From: a bacterium
GTDB taxonomy: Bacteria > ARS69
Direction of reading: 5' to 3'
Assembly (NCBI GenBank): GCA_025774805.1
Contig: JALGZR010000047.1
Coordinates: 1-54,238 of the forward strand
Length of the DNA: 54,238 bases
Below the pieces are notes generated by a model that saw only the letters and a program-made list of their open reading frames with translations, was not told the origin of the DNA and made no database searches. Numbering within the stretch: the first letter of the stretch is position 1; every line of letters begins with the position of its first letter. Shown piece by piece: positions 30,656 through 39,386 of the stretch. A program made the position numbers and the translations under genes.

Positions 30656-33018
30656 CCGTGCAACGACTCCCCTTCCCGCCGCACGCCGTCCTCGGCCTGC
30701 TGATCGTCGCCGGCGCCCTCCTGCGCTTCGCCTATCTCGAGGATCGGACGGAGTCGCCCGACTTCGAGGCTCCCCTTGCGGACGCCGCGTTTCACGACTA
30801 CTGGGCCAACGGACTCGCGACCGGAAACTGGACCCCGCCCGCGGGGGAGTCGGACCCGAGGCTGACCGAGGTGCCGTTCCTTCGCCCGCCCGGCTATCCC
30901 TACTTCCTCGCGGCGGTCTACGCGGTGAGCGGAGGCGATCCGATCGCGACCCGGTGGATCCAGTTCGCTCTCGGGCTCCTCAACTGCGGGCTCGCGTACC
31001 GTCTGGGAGGGGTCCTCTTCCGTCCCGCGGTGGGGCTCGTCCTCGCCGCCTTCGGCGCGGTCTACTGGGCCCTGATCTACTTCGAGGGAGAGCTGCAGGC
31101 GTCGGTCCTGATCCAGACCGTGGCCCTCCTCGCGGTGCTCGCGCTCCACCGGTTCGCCGAACGGCCCTCGCTTCCGCGGGCCGCGCTCGGGGGTGCGTTG
31201 CTCGGCCTGCTCGCCCTCGTCCGCGCGAACGCTCTTCTCTTCATCCCGGTGGCCGCGCTGTGGGCGGCGTTCGCCCGACGCCGGGAGGGGGAGGGACGGG
31301 TCGCGGCGGGAGGTGCCGCGGTCGTCCTCCTCGCCGCGTTGCTGGCGGTCCTTCCCGCGACCCTCCGCAACTGGCGGGTGTCCGGCGATCCGTTCCCGGT
31401 CTCCGCCAACGGAGCGATCAACCTCTTCATCGGCAACAACGAGAGGTCCGACGGAATCTCGGCGAACGTCGCCGAGCTCGAGATGCTGACGGGACGACCG
31501 AGCTGGAGCTGGTTCTCCTACGACCGAATGGTGAACGCGCTCTCCCGTCGAGAGGGGCGGACCATGAGCTACTGGGACGTGTCGCGTTACTTTCGCCGTT
31601 GGGCGTTCGAGTTCATCCGCGAGCACCCGGACCGGTTTCTGGCGCTCAGCCTCCGGCGGGCCGCGCTCTTCTGGGGACCGCACGAGGTCTCCAACAACAA
31701 GGCGATCCGATTCGAGAAGGAGGCCAGCCGCGCGCTGAGCTGGTGTCCCGGATTTCCTTTCGTGCTGGCGATCTCGGCGGCGGGGGCGGTGCTCCTGCTG
31801 CGGGACCTCCGGAGACGACCGGGAGCGCGCGAGTCGAAGAGAAAGGACCTCGACCGGCCGGCTCCGATCCCCGAACCGGTCCGCCGCACGCTGTTTCTCG
31901 TCGCCGCGTTCGTGGCGACGTGGTTTCTCTCATTCGTGCCGTTTCTGGCCGCGGCCCGCTTCCGGGTACCGATCCTGCTGTTCGTGTTCCTGTTCGGAGC
32001 CTACGGGGTCGTGCGCGTCGTCGAGCTGATCCTCGTGCGGGCGTGGAGGTGGTCGGCCATCTGGGCGGTGGCCGCGGGTGCGGTGCTCCTGGCCGGAAGC
32101 CGTCCGCTTCTCGGCGAGGAGATCGAGCGCGCCTGGTGGCATACCGATCGCGGGGTGGCCCGCCTGCGGACGGGGGACACCGACGCCGCCATCCGGGAGT
32201 TCGAGGCCGCCCTCGCCTCGAACCCGGGCTTCGTCGACGCGCGGGTTCGACTCGGAGAGACCTATGCGCGGATCGGACGGGTCGAAGACGCCATCCGCGA
32301 GTACCAGCTCATCCTCGACCATCGCCCGAAGAAGACCCCCGTGCGCGCGCAGCTCGCCCAGCTCCTCACCGATCAGGGGCGGGACACCGAGGCCCTTCAG
32401 CACTGGCACGTCGTCACCGTGGCCATGCCGGACCTGCCCGAGGGCCACTTCCAGTACGGTCGGGCGCTCGTGGAGAGCGGGCAGTACGAGACCGCGGTCG
32501 AGTCGTTTCAGCGGAGTCTCGAGCTCGTGCCCGACGACGCCGTGTTCCGCGTCAATCTCGGCATCGCTCTCGACCTGGCGGGACGCTACGACGAGGCGAT
32601 CGAGGCCTTCCGAGAGGCGCGGGACTCGGATCCCTACCTTCCCGAGGCTCACTTCCACCTGGGAAACGCCCTCCAGAAGGCGGGAGATCTCGCGGGGGCG
32701 GAGGCGGCCTTCCGGGAGGCGGTCCGGGTCGGGTCCGAATACATCGAGGCGCACGTCCATCTGGGGAATCTGTGCACCGAACAGGGCCGCTTCTCGGAGG
32801 CGTTGGCCGCGTACGAGAAAGCGCTCGACATCGATCCGGACCACGTCACGGCCCTCTACAACTTTGCCGGCGCTCTGGGAAACACGGGACGTCTCGAGGA
32901 GGCGATCCGTCCCCTCGAGAGGGCGCTCGCGGTCGACCCCAACCACCTCCTCACCCGGCAGCGCCTGCGCATCCTCCGGGAGATGATCCAGCAGCGCGAG
33001 GCGGAGGAGGGGCGCTGA
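30652..33018 (+). CDS. GT-C membrane glycosyltransferase fused to TPR repeats (TMTC-like layout)
   Basis: A 788-aa protein. Residues 1-~480 form a polytopic GT-C fold (GT39/GT83/ArnT-like) with ~11 helices. The first outer loop contains the acidic FEAPLADAAFHDYWANGLA region where the catalytic Asp is expected, and later RPPGYPYFLAAVYAVSG. Residues ~495-785 hold about eight TPRs (AIREFEAALASNPGFVDARVRLGE, AIEAFREARDSDPYLPEAHFHLGN, ALAAYEKALDIDPDHVTALYNF). Fusion of a GT-C glycosyltransferase to TPRs resembles eukaryotic TMTC protein O-mannosyltransferases, so a protein acceptor is conceivable. The GTG start at 30652 overlaps the previous stop. Donor is probably a polyprenyl-phosphate sugar; the acceptor is inferred only. 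Confidence 0.82.
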   Translation: MTVQRLPFPPHAVLGLLIVAGALLRFAYLEDRTESPDFEAPLADAAFHDYWANGLATGNWTPPAGESDPRLTEVPFLRPPGYPYFLAAVYAVSGGDPIATRWIQFALGLLNCGLAYRLGGVLFRPAVGLVLAAFGAVYWALIYFEGELQASVLIQTVALLAVLALHRFAERPSLPRAALGGALLGLLALVRANALLFIPVAALWAAFARRREGEGRVAAGGAAVVLLAALLAVLPATLRNWRVSGDPFPVSANGAINLFIGNNERSDGISANVAELEMLTGRPSWSWFSYDRMVNALSRREGRTMSYWDVSRYFRRWAFEFIREHPDRFLALSLRRAALFWGPHEVSNNKAIRFEKEASRALSWCPGFPFVLAISAAGAVLLLRDLRRRPGARESKRKDLDRPAPIPEPVRRTLFLVAAFVATWFLSFVPFLAAARFRVPILLFVFLFGAYGVVRVVELILVRAWRWSAIWAVAAGAVLLAGSRPLLGEEIERAWWHTDRGVARLRTGDTDAAIREFEAALASNPGFVDARVRLGETYARIGRVEDAIREYQLILDHRPKKTPVRAQLAQLLTDQGRDTEALQHWHVVTVAMPDLPEGHFQYGRALVESGQYETAVESFQRSLELVPDDAVFRVNLGIALDLAGRYDEAIEAFREARDSDPYLPEAHFHLGNALQKAGDLAGAEAAFREAVRVGSEYIEAHVHLGNLCTEQGRFSEALAAYEKALDIDPDHVTALYNFAGALGNTGRLEEAIRPLERALAVDPNHLLTRQRLRILREMIQQREAEEGR

Positions 33019-33051
33019 GGCGCCCCCGGCGGGACTTCGGACGACGGGCTC

Positions 33052-33600
33052 TCAGGCGAGGAGACGGGAGAACAGGAAGCTCCCCAGCGAGACTCCGGCG
33101 CGGTAGACGAGATAGACGGCGCCGGCGGCGGTGAAGAGAGTCGCCGCGGACAGCGCCGCGGTGACCATCACCGGGGTTCCCGGTGAGAGCAGCGTTCCGA
33201 GCGAGGGGCCGGGGAAGGCTCCGGACGCGATCGCCGCGAGCAGGTCGGCCCCGGCCGCACGGAGTGAAGGCCCCCAGAGGAAGAGAACCGAAGCGAGCGC
33301 GAGAGCGCCGAGGACCGGAGGCTCGAGCAGCGCGCCGACCCACCATGGGAGCATCGGATCACCGTCGGCCAGCGTGACGATCGGATCCTCCGTCGCCCGG
33401 CGGGGAAGGCGCTCGAGGACCCGATCGGTGAAGGAGGCGGGGGCGCTGGCGAAGCGCTGCGTCAGGACGTCGTCCAGCGCCCGGGCCGCCTCGAGCTCCT
33501 CGGAGCATCGCCCGCAGGACTCCGCGTGGGCGAGCGCATCCGGGGCGACGCTCCGGGGTCGGCCCCGATCGAGCCACTCCTCGAAACGGCTACAGTCCAC
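33052..33600 (-). CDS. Anti-sigma factor with zinc-binding ZAS domain
   Basis: A 182-aa protein. The N-terminal cytosolic ZAS motif is H25-x3-C29-x2-C32 (HAESCGRC). Hydrophobic segments follow around residues 88-110 (LLEPPVLGALALASVLFLW), a weaker one near 115-130, and 145-170, so it is an inner-membrane anti-sigma factor. It overlaps the upstream ECF sigma gene by 11 bp, the usual pairing. It would hold that sigma factor until an envelope signal releases it. No periplasmic sensor domain of size is present, only a short loop. Confidence 0.85.
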   Translation of the reverse strand: MDCSRFEEWLDRGRPRSVAPDALAHAESCGRCSEELEAARALDDVLTQRFASAPASFTDRVLERLPRRATEDPIVTLADGDPMLPWWVGALLEPPVLGALALASVLFLWGPSLRAAGADLLAAIASGAFPGPSLGTLLSPGTPVMVTAALSAATLFTAAGAVYLVYRAGVSLGSFLFSRLLA

Positions 33601-34228
33601 GAGGTCCCTCCCGGCGCGTGTGCCGCAACCAGGACCGCCGGAGGATCGACCGCGAACGGTACAGGTGACTCTTCACCGTACCGGGGGGTAGATCCACGAT
33701 GCCGGCGATCTCCTCGATCGACTGATCCCGCAGATAGAAGAGCGTCACGATCGCTCTCCGCACCGGGGGCAGCTCTGCGAGGATCCGCTCCAGCCGCGTC
33801 AGATCGGTCGGCGGAAGCCCGCGGCGCGCCGGCGCCGCCAGGTTCTCCAGGGCTCCGGGGTCGCCGGCGATCATTCTCTCCGGCCGTCGGCGCAGGGTGT
33901 TCGCGACGTCGATCGCGCGGCGGGTCACGATGCGATAGAGCCACGTGGAGAAGCGCGCCTCCTCCCGGAATCCGGGAAGAGCCCGCCACGCCCGCACGAA
34001 CGCGTCCTGGGCGACCTCCTCCGCCTCTTCCCGCGACCGGACGATGCGCCGCGCGGTCTCGACCACGGCATCCCGGTGGCGATCGACCAGGCGCCGGAAC
34101 GCCTCCGGGTCGCCCCCCTGCGCCCGTCGGATCCAGACGGCCTCCTCTTCCTCGGAGCGGACGCCGGTCGAGGTCTCGAGTCCGGATCGCACGAGCGGAG
34201 CGAGCGTGGCGGCGAGAGAGGCTTCCAT
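33590..34228 (-). CDS. ECF (RpoE-type) RNA polymerase sigma factor
   Basis: About 212 aa from ATG 34228. Region 2 is clear (DPEAFRRLVDRHRDAVVETARRIVRSREEAEE...FVRAW...FSTWLYRIVTRRAID) and region 4 follows (LERILAELPPVRRAIVTLFYLRDQSIEEIAGIVDLPPGTVKSHLYRSRSIL) with its HTH. In-frame codons run upstream to a GTG at 34315, but that part is not sigma-like. It directs transcription of an envelope or stress regulon and is coupled to its anti-sigma factor. It is divergent from the membrane protein at 34389, which may be a target. No ECF promoter consensus could be assigned by eye. Confidence 0.9.
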   Translation of the reverse strand: MEASLAATLAPLVRSGLETSTGVRSEEEEAVWIRRAQGGDPEAFRRLVDRHRDAVVETARRIVRSREEAEEVAQDAFVRAWRALPGFREEARFSTWLYRIVTRRAIDVANTLRRRPERMIAGDPGALENLAAPARRGLPPTDLTRLERILAELPPVRRAIVTLFYLRDQSIEEIAGIVDLPPGTVKSHLYRSRSILRRSWLRHTRREGPRGL

Positions 34229-34388
34229 ATCGGTATGGACGGGCGAGGTCCGGGGTCCGGTTGCAGGAAAACCGCCGAGATCGAAAAAAAGGCGAAACCG
34301 GACCCGAAGCCCCACCGGTCCCAGAGGGCAGGAGCACCCACTGCGACCTCGATCGGGACGTCGGGCCCGGAAAGGAGTCTAGCACGCC

Positions 34389-34910
34389 ATGGATTCGATC
34401 TTCGACTTCGCCGCTCTGCTCGCGATGCTGCTGATCCCCCTGGTGGCGATCATCGGAGGGATCACCGCGGGGATCATCAAGTCCCACCACCGCCAGAAGC
34501 TCCTGGAGCTCGCTCAGCGCGAACGGATCGCCGCGATCGAGCGGGGCGTCGATCCGAAGGAGATCGCGCCTCCGTCGCTTCCTCCCGAGGTCCTGACCCG
34601 TTTCGGAAAGGACTTCTCCGAGGTGCGGCAGCTCCGGCGCTCGCAGCTTCTCATGATCTGGGGGCTCATCTCGGCCGGATTCGGCGCCGCGCTCTCGATC
34701 ATGCTCGTCGTGCTCGAGGACGTGCAGGAGCCGGGACAGTGGGCGGGGGGGATGATGTTCGTGCTGATCGGCCTGGCCCTCGTGATCAGCTCCCGGGTCG
34801 TCCGTCCCGACCCCGAAGACGTCCGCCGCGAGAAGGAGCGCTGGATGCGGTTCCAGAACGGCGAGACCCAGGACAGTCTCACCGCGACCGACACCGCGAC
34901 GGAAATGTGA
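34389..34910 (+). CDS. Small inner-membrane protein, DUF6249-like
   Basis: A 173-aa protein: one N-terminal helix (FAALLAMLLIPLVAIIGGITAGII), a charged cytosolic stretch (HHRQKLLELAQRERIAAIERGVDP), then a hydrophobic hairpin (LLMIWGLISAGFGAALSIMLV and GGMMFVLIGLALVISSRVV) and a charged tail. This pattern recurs in small uncharacterised proteins next to ECF sigma genes in Bacteroidetes-like genomes (DUF6249). It lies divergent to the sigma/anti-sigma pair. Its stop overlaps an in-frame GTG of the methyltransferase. Confidence 0.65.
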   Translation: MDSIFDFAALLAMLLIPLVAIIGGITAGIIKSHHRQKLLELAQRERIAAIERGVDPKEIAPPSLPPEVLTRFGKDFSEVRQLRRSQLLMIWGLISAGFGAALSIMLVVLEDVQEPGQWAGGMMFVLIGLALVISSRVVRPDPEDVRREKERWMRFQNGETQDSLTATDTATEM

Positions 34911-34912
34911 TC

Positions 34913-35632
34913 GTGACCGAAGAGCTCTACGGAGATCGCGCGGGACTCTACGACCTCATCTACTCCGGAAAGGACTACCGGGCCGAGGCCGATCGGATCG
35001 CCGCGATCTTGACGGAGGAGGGAGTGCCGCCCGGCTCCCGAGTCCTGGACGTCGCGTGCGGAACCGGCGAGCACCTCGCGACCCTCGCCCGGCGTTACGC
35101 CGTCGCCGGCCTGGACCTCAACCCGGCGATGCTCGCGATCGCCCGAAAGAAGCTCCCCACCGCACTTCTGCTCGAAGCGGACATGGAGGAGTTCTCGGTC
35201 GAGAAGTCGTTCGATGCCCTGCTCTGTCTCTTCTCCTCGATCGGCTACCTTCACGGGAAGAAGGCGTTGCGCCGCGGGGCCCGCGCGTTCGCGGGCGCCG
35301 TCCGCCCGGGGGGAGTCGTCATCCTCGAACCCTGGCTCTCGCGGGAGGCGTACCGGGAGGGGACCCCCCACCTCCACACCTACGAGAGCGAGGACCTCAA
35401 GGTCGCCCGCGCGGCGGTCTCCGGCATCCGGGACGACGTGGCGGTCATCGACTTCCGCTGGCTCGTCGCGCGGCGGGACGGCTCCATCGAGTCCTTCGGG
35501 GAGCGTCACGAGCTCTGGTTCTGCCCCTACCCGCTCCTCGAGTCGGTCTTCCGCGACGCCGGGATCCCCCTCGCCTACCGGGAGGAGGGGCTGACTCCCG
35601 GCCGGGGGCTCTTCGTCGGAAGGCGGGAGTGA
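34913..35632 (+). CDS. Class I SAM-dependent methyltransferase
   Basis: About 239 aa. It starts YGDRAGLYDLIYSGKDY and has the SAM motif I VLDVACGTGEHLATLARRY, motif II LDLNPAMLAIARKKL, and LCLFSSIGYL / VRPGGVVILEPWL blocks, typical of the Methyltransf_25/11 group that includes dTDP-sugar N-methyltransferases (DesVI/TylM1-like). Substrate is not determined. The start is GTG 34913, or GTG 34907 which overlaps the preceding stop (GTGA) and would couple the genes. Cytosolic. It is followed by 147 bp without a gene before the cupredoxin. Confidence 0.85.
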   Translation: MTEELYGDRAGLYDLIYSGKDYRAEADRIAAILTEEGVPPGSRVLDVACGTGEHLATLARRYAVAGLDLNPAMLAIARKKLPTALLLEADMEEFSVEKSFDALLCLFSSIGYLHGKKALRRGARAFAGAVRPGGVVILEPWLSREAYREGTPHLHTYESEDLKVARAAVSGIRDDVAVIDFRWLVARRDGSIESFGERHELWFCPYPLLESVFRDAGIPLAYREEGLTPGRGLFVGRRE

Positions 35633-35779
35633 ATCGAGCGTCACCGTCGGCTGTCACGTCCGGCCCCGGATCTCGAAGGAGAGGCATCGGACCGACCCGG
35701 TGAGCGTCCCCGGGCCTGTCCTCGAGCCATTTTCACCCTTCGCCCCACTCTCGATGTTCTCGACGCCGGAGTGATCCCC

Positions 35780-36202
35780 ATGCCGAAGAAGACCGTTCTC
35801 CCCGTTCTCGTATCCCTGACCGCTCTCCTCGTCACGATCCCGGCCGCCGCCCCCGCCGCCACGCACTCCGTGAACCAGGTCGGAACCTCGTTTCAGCCGG
35901 ACTCGATCGAGATCGCCGTCGGCGATACGGTGGAATGGATCTGGAGCATTGGCAGCCACACCGTGACGAACGGCGTGGACCTGGACGATCCGGAAGTCGG
36001 CACGCTCTTCGACGCACCGCTGAACTCGATGAACCCGCTGTTCTCCTTCACGTTCAACGACGCGGGGACCGTGCCCTACTTCTGCCGCCCGCACCGCCTC
36101 TTCGGCATGACCGGAGTGATCGTGGTCACCGAGCCGCCGACGAGCGCGGAGGAGCCGAACGGCCCGGTGAGCTGGGCGCGGGTCAAGACCCTCTATCGCT
36201 GA
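35780..36202 (+). CDS. Exported cupredoxin (plastocyanin/azurin-like) with a WARVKTLYR C-terminal tail
   Basis: A 140-aa protein from ATG 35780 with GGAG 8 nt upstream. A signal peptide (VLPVLVSLTALLVTIPAAAPAA) is followed by one cupredoxin domain. Type 1 copper ligands are His60 (GSHTVTNG), Cys102, His105 and Met110 in FCRPHRLFGM. It would carry electrons or bind copper in the periplasm or outside. After the domain there is a linker (SAEEPNGP) and the tail SWARVKTLYR, which matches the end of the Cys-rich protein at 28077. No oxidase gene is adjacent. It is convergent with the RND operon. Confidence 0.88.
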   Translation: MPKKTVLPVLVSLTALLVTIPAAAPAATHSVNQVGTSFQPDSIEIAVGDTVEWIWSIGSHTVTNGVDLDDPEVGTLFDAPLNSMNPLFSFTFNDAGTVPYFCRPHRLFGMTGVIVVTEPPTSAEEPNGPVSWARVKTLYR

Positions 36203-36271
36203 TCCGGTATCGCTGATCCGGGCGCGATCCGTCCGACCGACCGGCGTGCGTACGGTCCGGCCGGACCGCTC

Positions 36272-39200
36272 TCACGGCGCCTCCGGGACCTCCGGGGTGG
36301 GGCGGGTGCGCCTCGCGACCTCCATCGTCCGCACCCGTGCCGCGCGGGCGCACGCCCGGAGATTCGCGATCCACCCGTTCGCGATCCGGTAGTAGGTCGG
36401 CATGACGATCAGCGTGAGCAGGGTGCTCGAGAGCAGCCCTCCGATGATGGCGCGCGCCATGGGGTAGTACTCGGCGTCCCCGATGTGCGTGTCGCGGAAC
36501 AGGGCGAGGGGAAGCAGGCCGAGAATCGTCGTGCCGGCCGTCATGAGGATGGGACGGAGGCGCTCTGCGCCGCCGACCAGGATCGCGTCGTCCATGGACC
36601 GGCCGAGGCGCCGGTGCTGGTTGATGTGGTCGACGAGGACGATTCCGTTGTTCACGACGATGCCGATGAGGATGACCATTCCGATCATGGCGAGCAGGTT
36701 GAACGGGGTGGACGTGGCCATCATCAGCCAGAAGGTGCCCAGGAACGCGAACGGAACGCATCCCATGACGACGCCGGGATGAATGAGGGACTCGAAGAGG
36801 CTCGCCATGACGAAAAAGACGCAGAAGAGGGCGAGAATGAGGTTGATGCCCATCTCCGACTGCCGCTCGCGGGAGCGCTGGATGCGCTCGCCGAAGTTCC
36901 AGGTGTAGCCGAACGGCATGTCCATGTCGTTCAGGACCGTCTCGACCCGCTCGAGGCAGTCGTCGAGTCGCTCTCCGTCGTACGAGGCGTTGAGCGAGAT
37001 ACCGGTCTTCTGATCGACCCGGCGGATCTCCTGGGGGCTTCGCTCGAAGTAGAAGTCGGCCACCTGCCCGAGGAGGACCGGAGCGCCGTTCTCGATCGCG
37101 ATCGTCAGTGAGCGGAGATTCTCGATCGATTCCGTGTCGTCCGGAAGAAGGGAGATCGACAGGTCGATCTCCTTGTCTCCCGTATTGAGACGGGGGAGGT
37201 TCATTCCCCGGTAGGTCAACGCGAGGACCTGGCCGATCTCCTCGGCGCGAATCCCGAACTGGGCCGCCCTCTCGGGATTCACCGTGACCCGGATCTCCGG
37301 ATGACCCCGATCCGCCTCGCTCGTGACGTCGGTGACGCCCTCGAGGGAGGCGAGACGCCGGCGGGCGTCCTCGACGAGCCGATTCAACAACTCGGTGTCC
37401 TCGCCCGAGACCGTCACGCTGAATCGCTTCGCCCCCGAGTCGTTTCCCTCCTCGTCCCCGAAGACGTATTCCGCCCCCGCCTGCACCGGGAGATTCTCCC
37501 GCAGGTCCTCCCGGGTCTTGCGCAGGAACTCCGTGTCGATGACTCCCTGCTCGAACATGACCGCGATCCCGGCCACGTCCGCGGCGAAGTAGGAGTAGAT
37601 GTCGCGGATCCCGAGATCCTCCCGGCGGGTCTCGAGATACTCTTCCACGACCTCGACGTAGCGTTGCGACGTCTTCCGGTCGACCGGGCCGGTGTACTCG
37701 AGGTCGACGTAGAGTCGCTCGTGGCGCATTCCCTCGTCGCCGCTGTCGTCCGGCTTGAATCCCGTCACGACCATCAATGTCGCCGTGACCGCGAGGACCG
37801 CGGGAACGATGGCGAAACCGGTGACGTAGGGGTGGCGGATGGCCGTCCAGCCCAGAATCCGGACGTAACGGGCCCGGACGGCTCCGATCCACCCCGGCTC
37901 CCGGCTCTCCCCGTTGTCCCGGGCGAGGAAGACGGACAGGGAGGGGATGACGGTCAGGCTGATGAGGAGGGAGCAGACGATCGTCACGCTGATCGCGACC
38001 CCCACCTCGCCCAGCCAGACCGCGAGCTCGTCGGCCTTCGTGACTATGATCGGAGCGAAGACGATGATCGTCGTGAGCGTGGACGCCACGATGGCCCGGC
38101 CCACGTCTCTCGTGCCCCGCAGCGCCGCCGCCACGGGCGAGGCGCCCAGGTTGCGGCGGCGGTGGATCGACTCGAGCACGACGACGGCGTTGTCCACGAG
38201 CATCCCGATTCCGAGCATCAGTCCCATCATCGTGAGCACGTTGAGAGTGCCCCCGCTCAGGTAGAGAAAGACCCCCGTCCCCAGGATCGAGATCGGGATG
38301 GAGAGGGAGACCAGAAGCGTGAGTCCGACCTTTCGGAGGAAGACGAAGAGAATCGTCATCGCCAAGACCGAGCCGAAGAGCCCGGCCTTCCAGAGCCCGG
38401 CGAGGGAGTTCGTGATCTGGTCGGCCTGGTTGAAGAAGGTGAAGCAGTTGATGCCCCGGAGCGCGGGATCCCGGTTGATCTCCTCGAGCCTCCGCTCGAC
38501 CGCCCGGCACACCTCGACCGTGTTGTGTCCGGAGGCCTTCTGGATCCAGAAGGCGATCGCGAACTCGCCGTTCAGATGGCGCCCGTACGAGGGAGCCGGG
38601 GCCGCGTAGACGAGCTCGGCGACGTCCTTCAACCGCAGCCCCCGCTCGTCGACGGGCAGCTCGCCGAGCTCGCGCATGTTCTCGATGCCCGAGACCGCCC
38701 GGAGATCGTACCGAAGACCCCCGTCGGTGACGCGGCCGACGGTGAGGTTGACGTTCGCGGCCGCGAGATCGTCGAAGAGCCGCCCGACGTCGACCGAGTG
38801 CTCCTTGATCTTGTCCAGGCGAAGGTAGATCGCCCCCACCGTGGGGTTCACCCCCCCGATCTCGCAGCGACCCACCCCCGGGATCTGCTGGAGCGGGATC
38901 CGGATCTTCTGCTCGATGAGGTCCCAGCTCTCCGAGAGGTCCCGCCCCTTCGCCGAGATTCTCCCCTGGACGACCGGAATGTCGTTCGAGTCGAACGTGA
39001 ACAGGAAGATCTGCCGGACGTCGGAGGGAAGCTCCCCGCGAATCTGGTCGACCTTCTCCTGGACCTCCATCCGGAGCACGTTGACTTCCCGTCCCCAGTC
39101 GAACTCGACGCCGACGAAGGTGCCCTCCTCGTCACTCTCGCTGAAGAAGCTCTGAATCCCCCCGAGAGTCGCGAGGATCTCCTCCAGGGGGCGGGCGATC

Positions 39201-39385
39201 TCCCGCTCGATCTGGCTGGGGATCCCGTTGGGGTAGGGGACGTAGATGCCGATGAACGGGAACTCGACCCGGGGGAGAAAGGCGAGGGGGAGCCGCCCGA
39301 ACGAGACGAGCCCGAGGATCACGACGGTCGTCAGACCCATGACGAGCGTGACGGGCCGGCGAAGGGAGAGGCGCGTCAACCACAT
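36272..39385 (-). CDS. RND efflux permease (HAE1-like), second of two
   Basis: A 1037-aa RND pump of normal length with 12 helices and two large periplasmic loops. TM4 has GMLVDNAVVVLESI, so the second Asp of the AcrB pair is Asn. TM10 has GIVVNNGIVLVDHI without the Lys seen in AcrB. Both are common in the non-AcrB HAE1 branch. The ATG at 39385 is chosen because GGAGG lies just upstream and MWLTRLSLRRPV is the typical start; it follows the first pump's stop by one base. With the first pump and a single adaptor it may form an MdtBC-like heterotrimer. Substrate unknown (drugs, lipids or metals). Confidence 0.9.
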   Translation of the reverse strand: MWLTRLSLRRPVTLVMGLTTVVILGLVSFGRLPLAFLPRVEFPFIGIYVPYPNGIPSQIEREIARPLEEILATLGGIQSFFSESDEEGTFVGVEFDWGREVNVLRMEVQEKVDQIRGELPSDVRQIFLFTFDSNDIPVVQGRISAKGRDLSESWDLIEQKIRIPLQQIPGVGRCEIGGVNPTVGAIYLRLDKIKEHSVDVGRLFDDLAAANVNLTVGRVTDGGLRYDLRAVSGIENMRELGELPVDERGLRLKDVAELVYAAPAPSYGRHLNGEFAIAFWIQKASGHNTVEVCRAVERRLEEINRDPALRGINCFTFFNQADQITNSLAGLWKAGLFGSVLAMTILFVFLRKVGLTLLVSLSIPISILGTGVFLYLSGGTLNVLTMMGLMLGIGMLVDNAVVVLESIHRRRNLGASPVAAALRGTRDVGRAIVASTLTTIIVFAPIIVTKADELAVWLGEVGVAISVTIVCSLLISLTVIPSLSVFLARDNGESREPGWIGAVRARYVRILGWTAIRHPYVTGFAIVPAVLAVTATLMVVTGFKPDDSGDEGMRHERLYVDLEYTGPVDRKTSQRYVEVVEEYLETRREDLGIRDIYSYFAADVAGIAVMFEQGVIDTEFLRKTREDLRENLPVQAGAEYVFGDEEGNDSGAKRFSVTVSGEDTELLNRLVEDARRRLASLEGVTDVTSEADRGHPEIRVTVNPERAAQFGIRAEEIGQVLALTYRGMNLPRLNTGDKEIDLSISLLPDDTESIENLRSLTIAIENGAPVLLGQVADFYFERSPQEIRRVDQKTGISLNASYDGERLDDCLERVETVLNDMDMPFGYTWNFGERIQRSRERQSEMGINLILALFCVFFVMASLFESLIHPGVVMGCVPFAFLGTFWLMMATSTPFNLLAMIGMVILIGIVVNNGIVLVDHINQHRRLGRSMDDAILVGGAERLRPILMTAGTTILGLLPLALFRDTHIGDAEYYPMARAIIGGLLSSTLLTLIVMPTYYRIANGWIANLRACARAARVRTMEVARRTRPTPEVPEAP

Positions 39386-39386
39386 C

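Noticed and set aside
36188-36216. Tandem TCGCTGATCCGG after the cupredoxin stop
   Set aside because: Only two 12-bp copies with no visible role; probably slippage.
36254-36267. The palindrome GGTCCGGCCGGACC between the cupredoxin and RND genes as an operator
   Set aside because: It is isolated, lies between convergent gene ends and is not repeated; at most it may aid termination.
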